The notes beneath the pieces were generated by a model. The model saw nothing but the letters and a program-made list of their open reading frames with translations, was not told the origin of the DNA and made no database searches. The position numbers and the translations under genes are program-made. This document shows, one piece after another, positions 31,900 through 42,365 of a stretch of 64,000 nt of DNA. Origin of the DNA: Diphasiastrum complanatum (lineage: Eukaryota; Streptophyta; Lycopodiopsida; Lycopodiales; Lycopodiaceae); NCBI GenBank assembly GCA_029204225.1, contig CM055101.1:5521246-5585245 (forward strand), in the 5' to 3' direction. The first letter of the stretch is position 1. The number at the start of each line of letters is the position of its first letter.

Positions 31900-34130
31900 T
31901 GGCTCAGATCCGCTGCTTGTGTGGTATCTGTGGGCCCGTGTCCAGCTCTTGGTCTTGTGTGTCCACCTCTATTGCTGTTTGTCCTTGGTCTTGGCTCTGA
32001 CTAGCATGTGCAACATCATTTGTTGGTGACATTGGAATCACTACCAAGGTCGGTTGTGGTTTCCGTGCCATGAGATTTTGGCATGCCCTGAGTGCGCTCT
32101 TTGTCTGGCTGAGCTTGTGGTTTGCACTCGCACGGTATCGGTCAAACTCCGCTTGGTAATTGTTGAGCGTTTGACTGTATACCTGCATCTGCTACCTGTA
32201 TACGTTCATCTCGGCTTTTGTGAGAGGCCGACCTGCAGGTACGGGTTGTGCTAACCAGACAGCCTTCTCTGCTTGTAAGGCTTGCACCTCCTCTCCTAGA
32301 GGCAAGTATTTTCCGTTCCATAGATTTGTAGTTGGGCTTGGAGGGGGGCTAGCTGCTGCTTTGTCGCTTGTTGGAGCTCCTGAACTTGGGCAAAGGCATC
32401 CATGGCTGACTTGAGGAGGCTCGAGATATAGTTATGTAGGCCATCCTCATGTTGCTTCAACTCCAAGATCTCGTCTTTTTGCGCCTGCTCATGTTGGCTG
32501 GCTATCTACAGGTCTTGTTAGAGCTTCATGAGTTCCACTCATAGCTTCATGTTGTCGGTAGCTAGTTTTACCATCCGACCATCCAATATCGTTTTGGTGG
32601 TGATCGCATCCCGGACAAATGTGCCCAAAAGTTGGTATGTTGAGTGAATATCTATTGGCACGGCCGGTATGGGTTGTTGTATTGGTGCTAGCTGCTCTGG
32701 TGGTGGAACTATTTGCACATCCACAGCTGCATCATCTTCAACGAGCTCTTCCAGCTCGACCATATCCTCTAGTTGTGTAGGATTAGCATGCAGAGGGGAC
32801 CTTACTTACACTTTTTGAACAAATGCTTCATCGGACAATGATTTACTACCCTCGGTAGTCTGTGCAGATGGTGTGAGAGGAGTGGTGGTGGTGGAAGTGG
32901 GTGTGAGAATGGATTGCTCAAAAGAGGAAACAAGAGGGATGGAAGGAAATTGTAGGGTGGTGTCGAGAATGGAGGCATGAGTGAGGGAAGAGTTGTCAAA
33001 AATACTTATCCATTGGAGGGTATTAAGTGAGATTTGGGAGTCATCTGGATTAAACTGGGTAAATGGGATGGAGATGGGAGGAGGGATGGACGAAGTGATG
33101 GGATGACGGAGCTGAAACTAGAATGACGATGGGGAGTGGAGAGATGGGAACAATAGGAACAGAACTGGCGACAACAGTGGATGGTTGTGTGGTGATGGTA
33201 GTAGTGGAAATAGAAGAAGTGGTATCAGGACGTGGTTGAGGATTAGTGTGTTGTCTTGTGGGAGGAGGACTAGCAGAGGTGAAGGCGGCACCACGCATGT
33301 GTTTGCTGGTTGGTGTGTTAGTTGCAGCAGAGTGAGTGGAGGTAATAGCAATGGAAGAGGGGTAGAGACTGGCGTGTGGAATGATAGTGGAAAGGATACT
33401 AGAATGTTGGAAATCCCGAAGCTTTTGTTCAAGGAGGGTACATGCAAGGTTACACAGCAAGGACCCGGTGGCTATTGGTCACGTGAGTTGGGTTTAATGG
33501 CCTCCCTGAGTTCGATGAGGAAAAAGGTGGACCAGTCATAGGGTACTACAGAAGGGTAGGGAGTTTTTTATAAGATTCCACGATTTGGCTCAGGAGGTTA
33601 GATTGTATGTGCTCCTTGTGGAAGCTGGAAACGGCGAGGAAGGTATTCAGGAGATAGGAGCGAATTGAATGATGGGGTTATTGATAGCCTCTATTAAATA
33701 ATCATTGTTATTCTTTCTCTAGTTTTCAGGACCGAGTGGAGTTATAAGCGGTTGGATGAGGGCAGAAGCACTTCAGTGAATTTTTGGCATTTACTAGTGA
33801 CAATTCCTATTGTTGCAAGCGAGTCAGCGTTGACACGCACACGGTGCAGTCTGTCAAGGTATTGAATGTAAAATGACTTTTCTTCTTATCCCACGTAGCG
33901 TAGGCCATGAGGACGAGCTGCATGTTAAGGGCAACAGAGAAGAGCTATGGGTAAATGCCCATTGCTTGCAGGAGTGGTCCGGCTACCTGGACCCATGGCG
34001 TGACCAAGGAGTCCAAGGGTAGTGGTCATATCTACATGTCGGTGGGCACGTCATTCATGATGACGTTCTTGGGGCCAGTTTCATCGGCTGGACTGGATGG
34101 TGCATTGCGAGGGCTAGAAGGGGAATCCAT
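31900..34130 (-). pseudogene. Decayed minus-strand coiled-coil / proline-rich ORF
   Basis: Starting at an ATG near 34130 (MDSPSSPRNAPSSPADE) the minus strand shows a series of open pieces in changing frames: YLDRLHRVRVNADSLATIG (about 33830), a Ser/Thr/Pro-rich stretch (33460-33050), an acidic piece VELEELVEDDAAVDV (32760), then heptad-like sequence SAMDAFAQVQELQQATKQQ (about 32400) and RASANHKLSQTKSALRAC (about 32120). I do not recognise it. It lies downstream of, and on the same strand as, gypsy F1 pol, so it may be an extra ORF of that element; a host gene fragment is also possible. Several frameshifts and stops make it non-functional. Confidence 0.4.
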
Positions 34131-34499
34131 AATGTTAGTGGATCTGATTAAGAGGTAACAAGGGTGTGCTCGAAGAAGGACATGGAAAAAAAATAGGAAA
34201 AGGCTTTCAAAGACGTAAAAATAGTGGAAAAAGGCCTTAAAAAATTGGAAAGGTGGATATCACGTGAACGGGACTGGAACGAGTGCATTGAGTGTAGGGC
34301 AGGTGGTTATGATAGCAGATGGAGGTGCATGCAAAGTGTGGTCGCAATAAAAAAAAACTTTGAAATTTCACGAAAAATCTCGGCAGAGCTTCGTTGTATG
34401 AAGTGCCAAATGAATCAGATTTTTCTGTTATATAGAGGCCAATTAGAGTGCGTATTAGGAGAAGTGCACTTTTCCTAGTTCAGTTCTTTATCAAAATTG
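34131..34499. other. Spacer without recognisable gene
   Basis: Between the coiled-coil ORF and the motif array. Nothing supported. Confidence 0.4.
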
Positions 34500-34920
34500 G
34501 CAGGGACCTTCTTCACAAAATTATAAGACCCCAAAAAAGTCTATGAAGGTTCAGTAGGTGATTTAATTGTCCTGCGAAGGTTCTCTGCAAAGGTTGCATG
34601 TCCTGCGAGGGTTGAACTCTCTCAAGAAGGGAACTCTTGCACCACTTTTTTATATATCTAATTTTCAAGATCTAACTATGCAAACAGGGTAATTTCACTG
34701 CCCTGAGTCCAAAAATGCTATCTGCGAAGGTTGGTTTTGAGATCTTGATGGTCTGCGAAGGTTCCAAAGATTCTGCCTCTCTGAACCCTCGCATACACTC
34801 AAATTTGATGATTTTTCCATCAGTAACTCTCGTAGAGATTTTTATAGATGTATTTGAGCCAGATTTAGTGATTGACAAGGCTGTGAGAGTCAGTTCCCAA
34901 AGGATCTCAAAAAATCATGG
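34500..34920 (-). repeat. GCGAAGGTT motif array 3' of gypsy F1 pol
   Basis: CTGCGAAGGTT or CTGCGAGGGTT near 34572, 34603, 34719 and 34753, the reverse form CCTCGCA near 34788, and related CTCGTAGAG. Irregular spacing. Same motif family as the F1 leader at 40.3-41.3 kb, so the element carries the array on both sides of its coding region. Confidence 0.7.
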
Positions 34921-35377
34921 AAAAAGTGCTCTTTTTTAGTGATTTCTAGTGATATCTTGAGATTCTCTGATTCATAACTCTTGCAGACTGGTATACTTGC
35001 ATCCAGGTCATATCTAACTATGGAGAACCCTACAAGAGTTTTTATGGAGATTTGGTAGCTGATCCATCAGTTTAAGTGATTTTCATCCCTAGTTTTGGTA
35101 TTTGTTTCGAGATCTGTACTTCAGATTTGTATTTTTTGAGGCTAAGTAGTTTCTGATGATGATCTGCTACCCTTTTGATCCCATCTAGATCTAGATCCTG
35201 TTGGATCTTCTCGTCTGCCCAGATCTTGCCCGATCTTGCTGAATCTTAATGGATTTTGTTTGATCTGGCTAGATCTACTTAGATCTAACTTATTTCCATT
35301 AGATCTAGTTGTGACGACTTCCAATAGATCTTATTCCTGTGTGCATTGATGGTCATCACTTAGCCCGATCTATCTTA
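34921..35377. other. Non-coding 3' region of gypsy F1 with a GATC cluster
   Basis: Twelve GATC tetramers, mostly AGATCT, fall within 35161-35331. No gene. Probably part of the long untranslated 3' region of F1. Confidence 0.5.
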
Positions 35378-36200
35378 CTATGGTGGCCAGTACTTGTATA
35401 GTCGGCTACCGTTGATGGGTGTATCAAAGGGTGTCCCATCAAGTTGTTCAAGGTCCACGACTCCATGGCTTAGGATTTCCTTGACACGATACGGGCCTTC
35501 GCCTATGAGCTTCAACTTTCTCTTGATCACCTTAGTTTTGTACATAAGGACCATATCTCCATAATGAAAATCCTTCTTGTGTAAACGATAATCATGCCAT
35601 GCTTTGCATCGTGATTTCTCGGCTGCTAGTGCATGTACTGCCAAGATACGTGTCTCGCAAATTTTGTGTAAGGCTTCATGGCATAGTTGCAGAGATTTGA
35701 ATTCATCTAAGCGCTGTGTCATGGCCACCCTTAATGAGGGCACCAAAAACTTTGTTGGCATTACTGCATCCTGACCATATACCAGAGGAAATGGCATGTG
35801 GTCGGTGCTTCCCTTATACACTGTCCTGAATGCCCATAGAGCAGCATGTAACTTGTGCTCCCAATCAAATCTGCTGGCTTCAACTGTTTTCGTGATCATG
35901 CTACACATGATCTTATTGGATGACTCTGCCTGCCCATTACTTCAAGATGATAATAAGGTGTGGTGAATCGATGGATCACGAAGAACTCCTCCAACAAGAC
36001 TTTAATGGTCTCATTGACAAAATGGCTTCTGCAATCGCTGACTATCTCCACCGAACACCGCACAATGATATTTTCGTATTGGAACGTGGCGGTTGCTCGA
36101 GCTTCAGTTGTTCGCACTGCCTTGGCTTCTACCCATTTGGTGAGATAATCCCTAGTCACGATTATATATCGGGCTACTGAGAGGCACCTGAATCGAGATA
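35378..36200 (-). pseudogene. Integrase and C-terminal end of gypsy F1 pol
   Basis: Minus strand. RYIIVTRDYLTKWVEAKAV (first catalytic Asp), VEIVSDCRSHFVNETIK (second Asp), then a one-base shift near 35945 into NGQAESSNKIMCSM with the catalytic Glu. The next 176 codons (35908-35378) are open: FDWEHKLHAALWAFRTVYK, FLVPSLRVAMTQRLDE, GDMVLMYKTKVIKRKLKLI and RLYKYWPP-stop. This is a Ty3/gypsy integrase with its C-terminal domain. The TAG at 35380-35378 is the natural end. Upstream pol is separated by inserted element K. Confidence 0.88.
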
Positions 36201-36239
36201 CCATTGATGGGCATCTCTACTAGATTAATCTTGTACCAT

Positions 36240-36560
36240 CAGTGCCTTATCTTCATCTTGAGATCTTGGGGTTCTCTTTTGTATCAGAGTTGCCTTCTTG
36301 GTGCTACTGCATCTTCTTCTTTGCTTCATTATGCTTGAGGATGCAACAGTCCTTGATGTCGTGGTTGGTTCTTTTGCAATATCTGCAAAATAGCTTGGTC
36401 TTGGACGATGATTGACTATGCTACTGCAGTTGTGGTTGTAATGCTATTGGTTGTTCTGCCTTTGTCTTCTTATCCTTGGAGCCTTTCTTTTCCATGTTTT
36501 TTTTTCTTTGTATGAATAGAGTGCCATGGATTTGGTACTCATAGATGTGGACAAGCTTCC
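36240..36560 (-). pseudogene. Short Gag with CCHC knuckle, element K
   Basis: Minus strand. MSTKSMALYSYKEKK (about 36545) starts a Gag-like piece; after a frame change, MEKKGSKDKKTKAEQP and, past one stop, a zinc knuckle CRYCKRTNHDIKDC (C-x2-C-x4-H-x4-C, about 36395-36354). No protease, integrase or RT follows: the sequence passes straight into the F1 integrase. It resembles a gag-only (TR-GAG-like) non-autonomous LTR element, inserted into or recombined with F1. Confidence 0.6.
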
Positions 36561-36564
36561 ATGC

Positions 36565-36582
36565 GATCCTCTACTTCTGATA
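36565..36582 (-). promoter_or_regulatory. Degenerate primer-binding site of element K
   Basis: Minus strand CGGTTATCAGAAGTAGAGG resembles TGGTATCAGAGC with an insertion. It lies between the LTR-like block and the short Gag, as expected. Confidence 0.4.
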
Positions 36583-37408
36583 ACCGTGTTTGTGTGTAAG
36601 AGAGTGAGAGACAAATGCATTCAACAAGAATGTAAAGATTGAATAGTAGCGAATCTGTATATATAAAAGGAATTGAAACACAATACAATAGCGCTGATAA
36701 GCGCGTGTTCCTACTTACAGACTCAAAACAATAGCTATAGTTCTAGATCTCTCTCTCTTTGTGTATAAATCACTAACTCTAAGGAGCTAGTTACTTAAGA
36801 CCTTTTGGTCATTTGATCGCTCTATGCATCTACATATTGTTCAACTCACACTCTGACTTTCTGATTTTCTAACTCCTTCTCTTTGCTCATATACATATAT
36901 ATAGCTGTCAGATTCTTTTGATTTATTGTAATTACAGTTTACAAGATGATTAACAGCCGTTTAAACAAGATCTATAGATCCATTATTGGAGCGTCATGAA
37001 GGAGGAGAAGTACAGAGTAATGTATCCTCCATATGTGTTGTAGTCGAAGGATGTTGGGCCATTGTGGTCGTAATCTTGTCCGCAGTCGTTCGTTCAGCCG
37101 GTGATCATTTGCTTCCTTCGTTGGTAACCGTAAGTGATAACATACGGAGCTGAACGATGAGATGGGTTTGGCTGATATCGTGGGAACTCACAAACCGTTG
37201 TCATTGGTCGACTTCATTGATAACCATAAGTAGGTTGCTTACGTTTTCAGACAGTTGAGGAGAGTTGAATTCGTTCACAGACTTTGTTGATAGCCGTAAG
37301 TAAGTTACTTACGGTGTTTGATGTGAGTTCACAGACTTCATCGAAGACATAGGTCATGGCTCTTTCTGTCGTAGGAGATTGTAAGAAGGTCACTTGCGGT
37401 GGTCGACT
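36583..37408 (-). repeat. LTR-like block of element K with a hairpin array
   Basis: Interrupts F1 RT at about 37408, after VDLPPPRMIRGVYVFMGHG. TATA-like TTTTATATATACAG lies on the minus strand at about 36668-36655. The promoter-distal half carries three related inverted repeats (see 37129-37314). The second LTR is not found, so K is truncated. Confidence 0.5.
37129..37314 (+). repeat. Three related hairpins built on CCGTAAGT / ACTTACGG
   Basis: 37294-37314 is CCGTAAGT-AAGTT-ACTTACGG, an 8-bp perfect stem with a 5-nt loop. 37223-37241 (CATAAGT...GCTTACG) and 37129-37148 (CCGTA...TACGG) are weaker versions. Each is preceded by TTGGTAA or TTGATA(A/G), and they are spaced about 95 and 71 bp apart. 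They look like decayed copies of one palindromic unit. Confidence 0.75.
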
Positions 37409-39240
37409 TACCATGACCCATAAACACATAGACTCCACGAATCATCCTTGGAGGTGGCAAATCAACAATGATCCTGATCTTTGATAGATCAGTGGTGATT
37501 CCGTGTCTTGATACAATACGGCCTAGTATGAGACCATGTGTCACCCAAAACTGACACTTTTCTGGGTTCAAGGAGATCTGATACTCATGGCATTTCTTTA
37601 GCACCTTTTCCAACTTGGATACGTGCTCAGAGTTAGGCCCGTGCATGCATAGATCATCTAGGAAAATCTCTAAAAAAATTTGTAAATATTTTTTGAATGC
37701 CACCTGCATACCCGTTGAAAGGTACTTGGGGCATTGCAAAGTCCAAACGGCATCACCTTATAGGCATAGGTTCCCCATTCAGTGGCAAATGTTGTCTTGT
37801 GTTGATCATTCGATGCTATTTTCACCTGATTGTAGCTGCTGAAACTGTCTAGAAAATTGTAGGCTTATGCTCCTGTTGCTCCGTCTAGAACACTTTCCGT
37901 GGAAGGTAAGGAAAAATGATTTTTTTCTTCATAGCTGCATTTAACGCCTTCAAGTTTACACAGATTCGTATTTTGCCGTTCTTGTTGGGTACTGTGACTA
38001 TCGACGATACCCATTCTGTGTGCTCGATTTCATAAATGAAATTGGCATCAAGTAAGTTCTACAACTCCTGCTTGATCAACTCCGTGAAGTTATGATTGCA
38101 GCGATAGTAGCAGCTCACCTTGGAGACTACTTCATCCACCAAGGGTATGGTATGCTGGAGTATTGTTGGTGGTATACCCTTTAGATCCTTGTAATTCCAT
38201 GCGAAAAAATCTTCGGATTCCACCAACAATGCACGTAGCCTTTTGAATTGGGTGGGTGTAAGTTGTTCTCCCACATGTACGATCTTCTCTTCTTCACCTG
38301 GCACAACTAGATTCATAGGTTGTTTTCACGCGGGTCCTTCAAAGACTTGTTCCGCTGGTTTTTGATTTTGATCAGGTTCTCTTTGTGCTTGAGGCATCAT
38401 GATTACCACGTTGTCCAGGGTATAGTTCTTGAAGGTTTCTGGCATCTCGTGAACTGGCGTTCGACGAGATTCCTCCTTCAGCATGTTGATCTTAGCCCGT
38501 CGACTTGTATTCTTTGCACTTCCAGCCATTTGTGATGTTGACTCTGTGTCTAGTCCCAGCTAAATTGACTTTAACACTTTCTCTTTTTCTTTTTTATTCA
38601 CGTAGTTGGATTCATCCTTGTTGTCTATCTTGGAAATTGGGTTAATATTCCCTTCGCGATTATGAATATCAATATCCACCGTGGCTATTGCTTCTTCTGG
38701 CAGATCGCTCCATCGGATTACCTGACTGTAGCATTGTTTCATCTGGTTCTTCTTATTCATTGGCGTCTTTGGTGGATCTATCTTGAAAACTTTCGCCATG
38801 GACGATCTCTGAGGTGGCTGATTTGGTACTTTCCTCATTTCGTAGCAATCTGGGTCCATATGTCACAGGACCTGGTCATCAGTCAGCTCAGTTTCCTTGT
38901 TGTAGATAAAAGCATGTTGCCAAGGGACCAAATCATTGTCCACAGGGTCCTCAATAGTTTCCGCAGATAGCCATGCTACATTAATCATATTTATCTCAAA
39001 AGTAATTGGTGTGTCCATGGTATAGCACTTGGGTGAAGATGTGCTGGGTTATGGATCTGAATCTGGTTGACAAGCATGCCCAGCCATACAGTCAATTGTC
39101 ACCAATGCGTCCGTCCATCTCACATTATCTGTTTTAGAGTTGTAGTGACCTCCCTTGGCTTGCCTTGGGCGATCAATGGTGTAATCAGTGGTGGTTGATC
39201 CGTCATCAATTTTTGGTGTAATTGGTTTCACCGCCCATGT
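37409..39240 (-). pseudogene. Protease/RT region of gypsy F1
   Basis: Minus strand, many stops and shifts. Recognisable pieces in order: SSMAKVFKIDPPKTP and WSDLPEEAIATVDID (before RT); LTPTQFKRLRALLVES and DFFAWNYKDLKGIPP (38316-38059, the conserved lead-in to gypsy RT); VSSIVTVPNKNGKIRICVN; YAYKVMPFGLCNAP; then 37739-37409 with EIFLDDLCMHG (the catalytic F/Y-x-DD box), LKKCHEYQISLNPEKCQF and VDLPPPRMIRGV. Gypsy family is clear; the protein cannot be made. Confidence 0.82.
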
Positions 39241-40124
39241 GGTTGGGTCAACGTTTACAGCTTGCTCCCTATGTGGCTGATTCTATTCTGGCGGATTTGG
39301 AGTTGGTGCCACAGCTCCCTACAAGGCCTGCAATTTCTGATCAAATTGTGTCGTTAGTTGCTCCATCTGTTGCTTGTGTAGCTTTATCATTTGCTCCATC
39401 AGCAGATCTGTTGATATATTGGATGCATTGGATGATGATGCTATTGAGAGAGTTGGATTATGGGTGGTCTAATATGATTCATCGTCGGAACCCTCGTCTT
39501 CTTCCCTGATGGCATCTTCCATTGCTTCCTACAACGTAGCATACTGCTCCCGTCTTTTAAGTTCTCTCTGATACTTCGTGGTAACCCCATGAGGAACCAC
39601 ATAATAACCTCATGATCGGGAGTTAGGGCTGCATTGCATTCGGATCTTAAGTGCTTGACCCGTTCTATATAGTCCCTAACTGTTTCTCTTTTTCCCGTTT
39701 TTACCTTGCTCAGCAGGAGAAACGGATCTTCTAGGAACTTCCTTGCCATAAAGCGCGTGACGAGAGATGCTTTAACCCCTTCCCAAATGGTTTTCTCTTC
39801 TTCCGATTGGTTGAAGAACCAGTCTCGTGCTACAGCTACCAGAGACATGGATTGAACAACATCAGTTTCTCTGCTAGTGTCCGTTCATCATAAATTTCAC
39901 ATGCTTGCTCGTAGATCTAGATGAATCTGATAGGATCTGATGACCCTTTCCATGCGAGGTGCTCTCCAAACTGCTTGCAAGGGCGCGACAAGTACAGGTT
40001 GACCCATAGGATCCATTGGTGCTGGTTCTGGTTCTGCCTCGATTTGCGCAACTACAACTCTGGGAAGATTTGGTGCTTGATTCGTTGTTCTTCTGGCTAC
40101 TGATCGTCCGGATCTCAGATTCAT
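39241..40124 (-). pseudogene. Gag of gypsy F1
   Basis: Minus strand. ATG 40124 starts MNLRSGRSVARRTTNQAP, open to 39897 (with PMDPMGQPVLVAPLQAVW). The retrotransposon Gag domain is open at 39848-39441: VAVARDWFFNQSEEEKTIW, EGVKASLVTRFMARKF, LLLSKVKTGKRETVRDYIE and WFLMGLPRSIRENL. It parallels F2 Gag (45050-44862), so the two elements belong to one clade. I see no zinc knuckle in the remaining sequence. Confidence 0.82.
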
Positions 40125-40199
40125 TCGGTGGTAGAGTCCAAGGATGTTGGATCTTGTTGGTTCAGCAAAATTCAATCTGGATCTTTAAGGATCTGATCA

Positions 40200-41580
40200 G
40201 TTTGGTTGGTCGATAGTGTGATTTTAGGCCTCTTACGGTGGTTTTTCCTTGATAACTTTTTGCTCCTTGCTCTGATTGGCCTAATATTTTTACAGTAACT
40301 GGATCTAGTGCAGATCTAACTATTGATTCTATTTTCAAAAGTTACTCGTGCGAGGGTTGGCTTGGCGTGGGTTCTTTCACTATTTTTTGGTCAAAAACCT
40401 CAAATTTTTTTCAAAATACTGAGAAGTAACTCTCGCAGGCTTTACTGGAGCTATATCTGGTCTGGATCTAACTCTAGAGAAGTCTGTGAAGGTTAACTCT
40501 TGCAAGAAATAAAAATTTCAATGTCTACGAGGGCTCAAAAACACACTTTTGCTTTGATCTTCAACGATATCTTGTACTAACTTTGAAAATACTGGGAAGT
40601 AAGTCTCGCAGGCTTTACTGGAGCTGTATCTGGTTTGGATCTAACTCTAGAGAAGCCTGTGAAGGTTAGTAGAAAATGAAAATTTCATTGTCTGCGAGGG
40701 TTCAAAAACACACTTTTGCTCTGATCTTCACCAATATCTTGTACTAACTCTCATAGACTTCATCACTGATGTAAATTGACATTTTAAAGACAACGAGATG
40801 GTCTTCAAAGGTTAGTGCTATGAGGATTCTCTGGATCTTCTAATTTTGTTGATTTTTAAGCACTCAAATCCACTTTTCAGCTCACTGGAATCAAACTAAT
40901 TCTCGCAGGCTCTTTTGTGTCTTTGTCTCAGTGAGATGGAACTTCATAATTCTCTGTGAAGGTTTCTTGGGCATTGGAACTCAAAAATTTGATGTCTGCG
41001 AGGGTTCACAACTCTTTTCCCATCTGTTTTCACTTGGAAACCTTCTCAAAGGCACTTTCTCTAGGATTAAACCTTCGCATCCTTCTTTGTGTCCTTGTCT
41101 CATTGAGATGGAACTTCAAAGGGCTTTGCGGAAGTTCTTATCAAGATTTGAATTTTTTTTATTTTTCAAGGGTTTTTTAAAATTTGTATGGTTTTTCTCT
41201 GTTTTTTTGAAATCTGTTGAGAAGTAACCCTTGCACGCTTGTATGCAGGTCTAGGACAATACCCTGGATCTGTTGCCAGTAATGCAAAGGTTAGTTCCAA
41301 GGGGATTTTCAAAAATAAAGTCTGAAGTGGTTTTTGGCCACCCTTTTCCTCCAAAAATAGATTTGAACAATTTTTATGGTTTTTCAAGGTTTTTGGTTGG
41401 ATGCCAAGCCCTTAGAGGCTGTTTTGGGTCTCCACTACCCTTGCACACCTCCGCTAGCTGTGAACAGTCCAAGCAAAAGAAAGCATAAAATACTAGCTAA
41501 ATCTACCCCAAAATCCACACAAAACAAGCTAAAACGCAAAAGCAACTAAGAATGCAACTACGACTAGTTAGTGATTCCTA
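40200..41580 (-). repeat. Gypsy F1 leader with CTCGCAGG / GCGAGGGTT motif array
   Basis: Between Gag and primer site (minus orientation). About nine motif copies: GCGAGGGTT near 40346, 40692 and 40994, ACGAGGGCT near 40528, CTCGCAGGC near 40430, 40602 and 40902, CTTCGCATCC near 41072, CTTGCACGC near 41230. Both orientations occur. A 173-bp tandem duplication (40413-40585 and 40586-40750) includes three of them. Confidence 0.75.
40413..40758 (+). repeat. 173-bp tandem duplication in the F1 leader
   Basis: AAAATACTGAGAAGTAACTC (40413) and AAAATACTGGGAAGTAAGTC (40586) start two copies that stay alignable through CTTGTACTAACT. Divergence is several percent. Confidence 0.85.
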
Positions 41581-41598
41581 TCCCCGGCAATGGCGCCA
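41581..41598 (-). promoter_or_regulatory. Primer-binding site of gypsy F1 (tRNA-Asp type)
   Basis: Minus strand TGGCGCCATTGCCGGGGA. Plant tRNA-Asp ends in CCCCGGCAACGGCGCCA, so all but one position pair. This fixes F1 as a minus-strand gypsy element with its 5' LTR to the right. Confidence 0.88.
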
Positions 41599-41759
41599 TA
41601 GTAGGGTGATGTAGGTTTGGTGGTGAGCAGCCCTCTGCCTATCAAAAGGGTTAGAACACTAAGATAGGATCCTAACTAAGCCAAGTTGCTAGATTTAGAT
41701 GCTTTGTACTTTCCTCTAACACTACCCCACCCTAACACTAAGCACATCCATACACCATG

Positions 41760-41809
<50 letters not shown>

Positions 41810-42360
41810 AGATGGAGGTTATTTCGTTTGCTCATTATGCATGCTAATGGAAAAGCTTTAACCAACGAAACCAAGAACAATGAAAAATAGAGAACAAAAG
41901 AGAGAGCACCACAATAGCATTAGCAATGAGTGAATAGCAAATGAGGATGCTTTGCTCTCCAAAATGATAGACTTTCATCCTTCTCATTAAGCATGAAAAA
42001 TGGTTACAAATGGTGTCTTTTTATCTTTGGGGTGGCCCTTGCCCATTGCTTCCTATTGGCTACTTGCAAAGGATGGGATTGAAATCCACACCATTCACAA
42101 GAAACACAAACTAATCTATGGTCTAGGAAGAAGCACACCCGACCTACCACCATTTGACTTTTGACTAACTCAAAAAACTTAGTAACTTAAACTTTGGCCT
42201 CTAATATTATTTTTAATTACATGGCCCAAAGTCTAGTTTATTCCAAAAAGATTATTTACAAGTGCTCATTGGGCCATGGGCTTATGCACACAGGATGCCA
42301 CAACCCTCACATCTTATTTCTACTAACTTGACATTTTATTTATTTACAAGCACGACAGGA
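41599..42360 (-). repeat. 5' LTR of gypsy F1 (right border uncertain)
   Basis: Begins a few bases from the primer site (GATGTAGG region). Contains a 44-nt GA run (41763-41806) and, near 42018, minus-strand GATAAAAAGAC as a TATA candidate; the equivalent in F2 is CTATAAAAAGG near 46263. The block ATGAAAAATGGTTACAAATG (about 41994) matches sequence beside block E. The right end is lost where plus-strand gypsy DNA F4 starts. Confidence 0.6.
41763..41806 (+). repeat. (GA)22 microsatellite
   Basis: Uninterrupted GA run inside the F1 LTR; counterpart of the TC run at 12915-13059. Confidence 0.97.
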
Positions 42361-42365
42361 ATACC

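Noticed and set aside
35161-35331. GATC cluster as a functional site array
   Set aside because: GATCT is common throughout the retroelement DNA here, and no spacing rule or conservation is visible.
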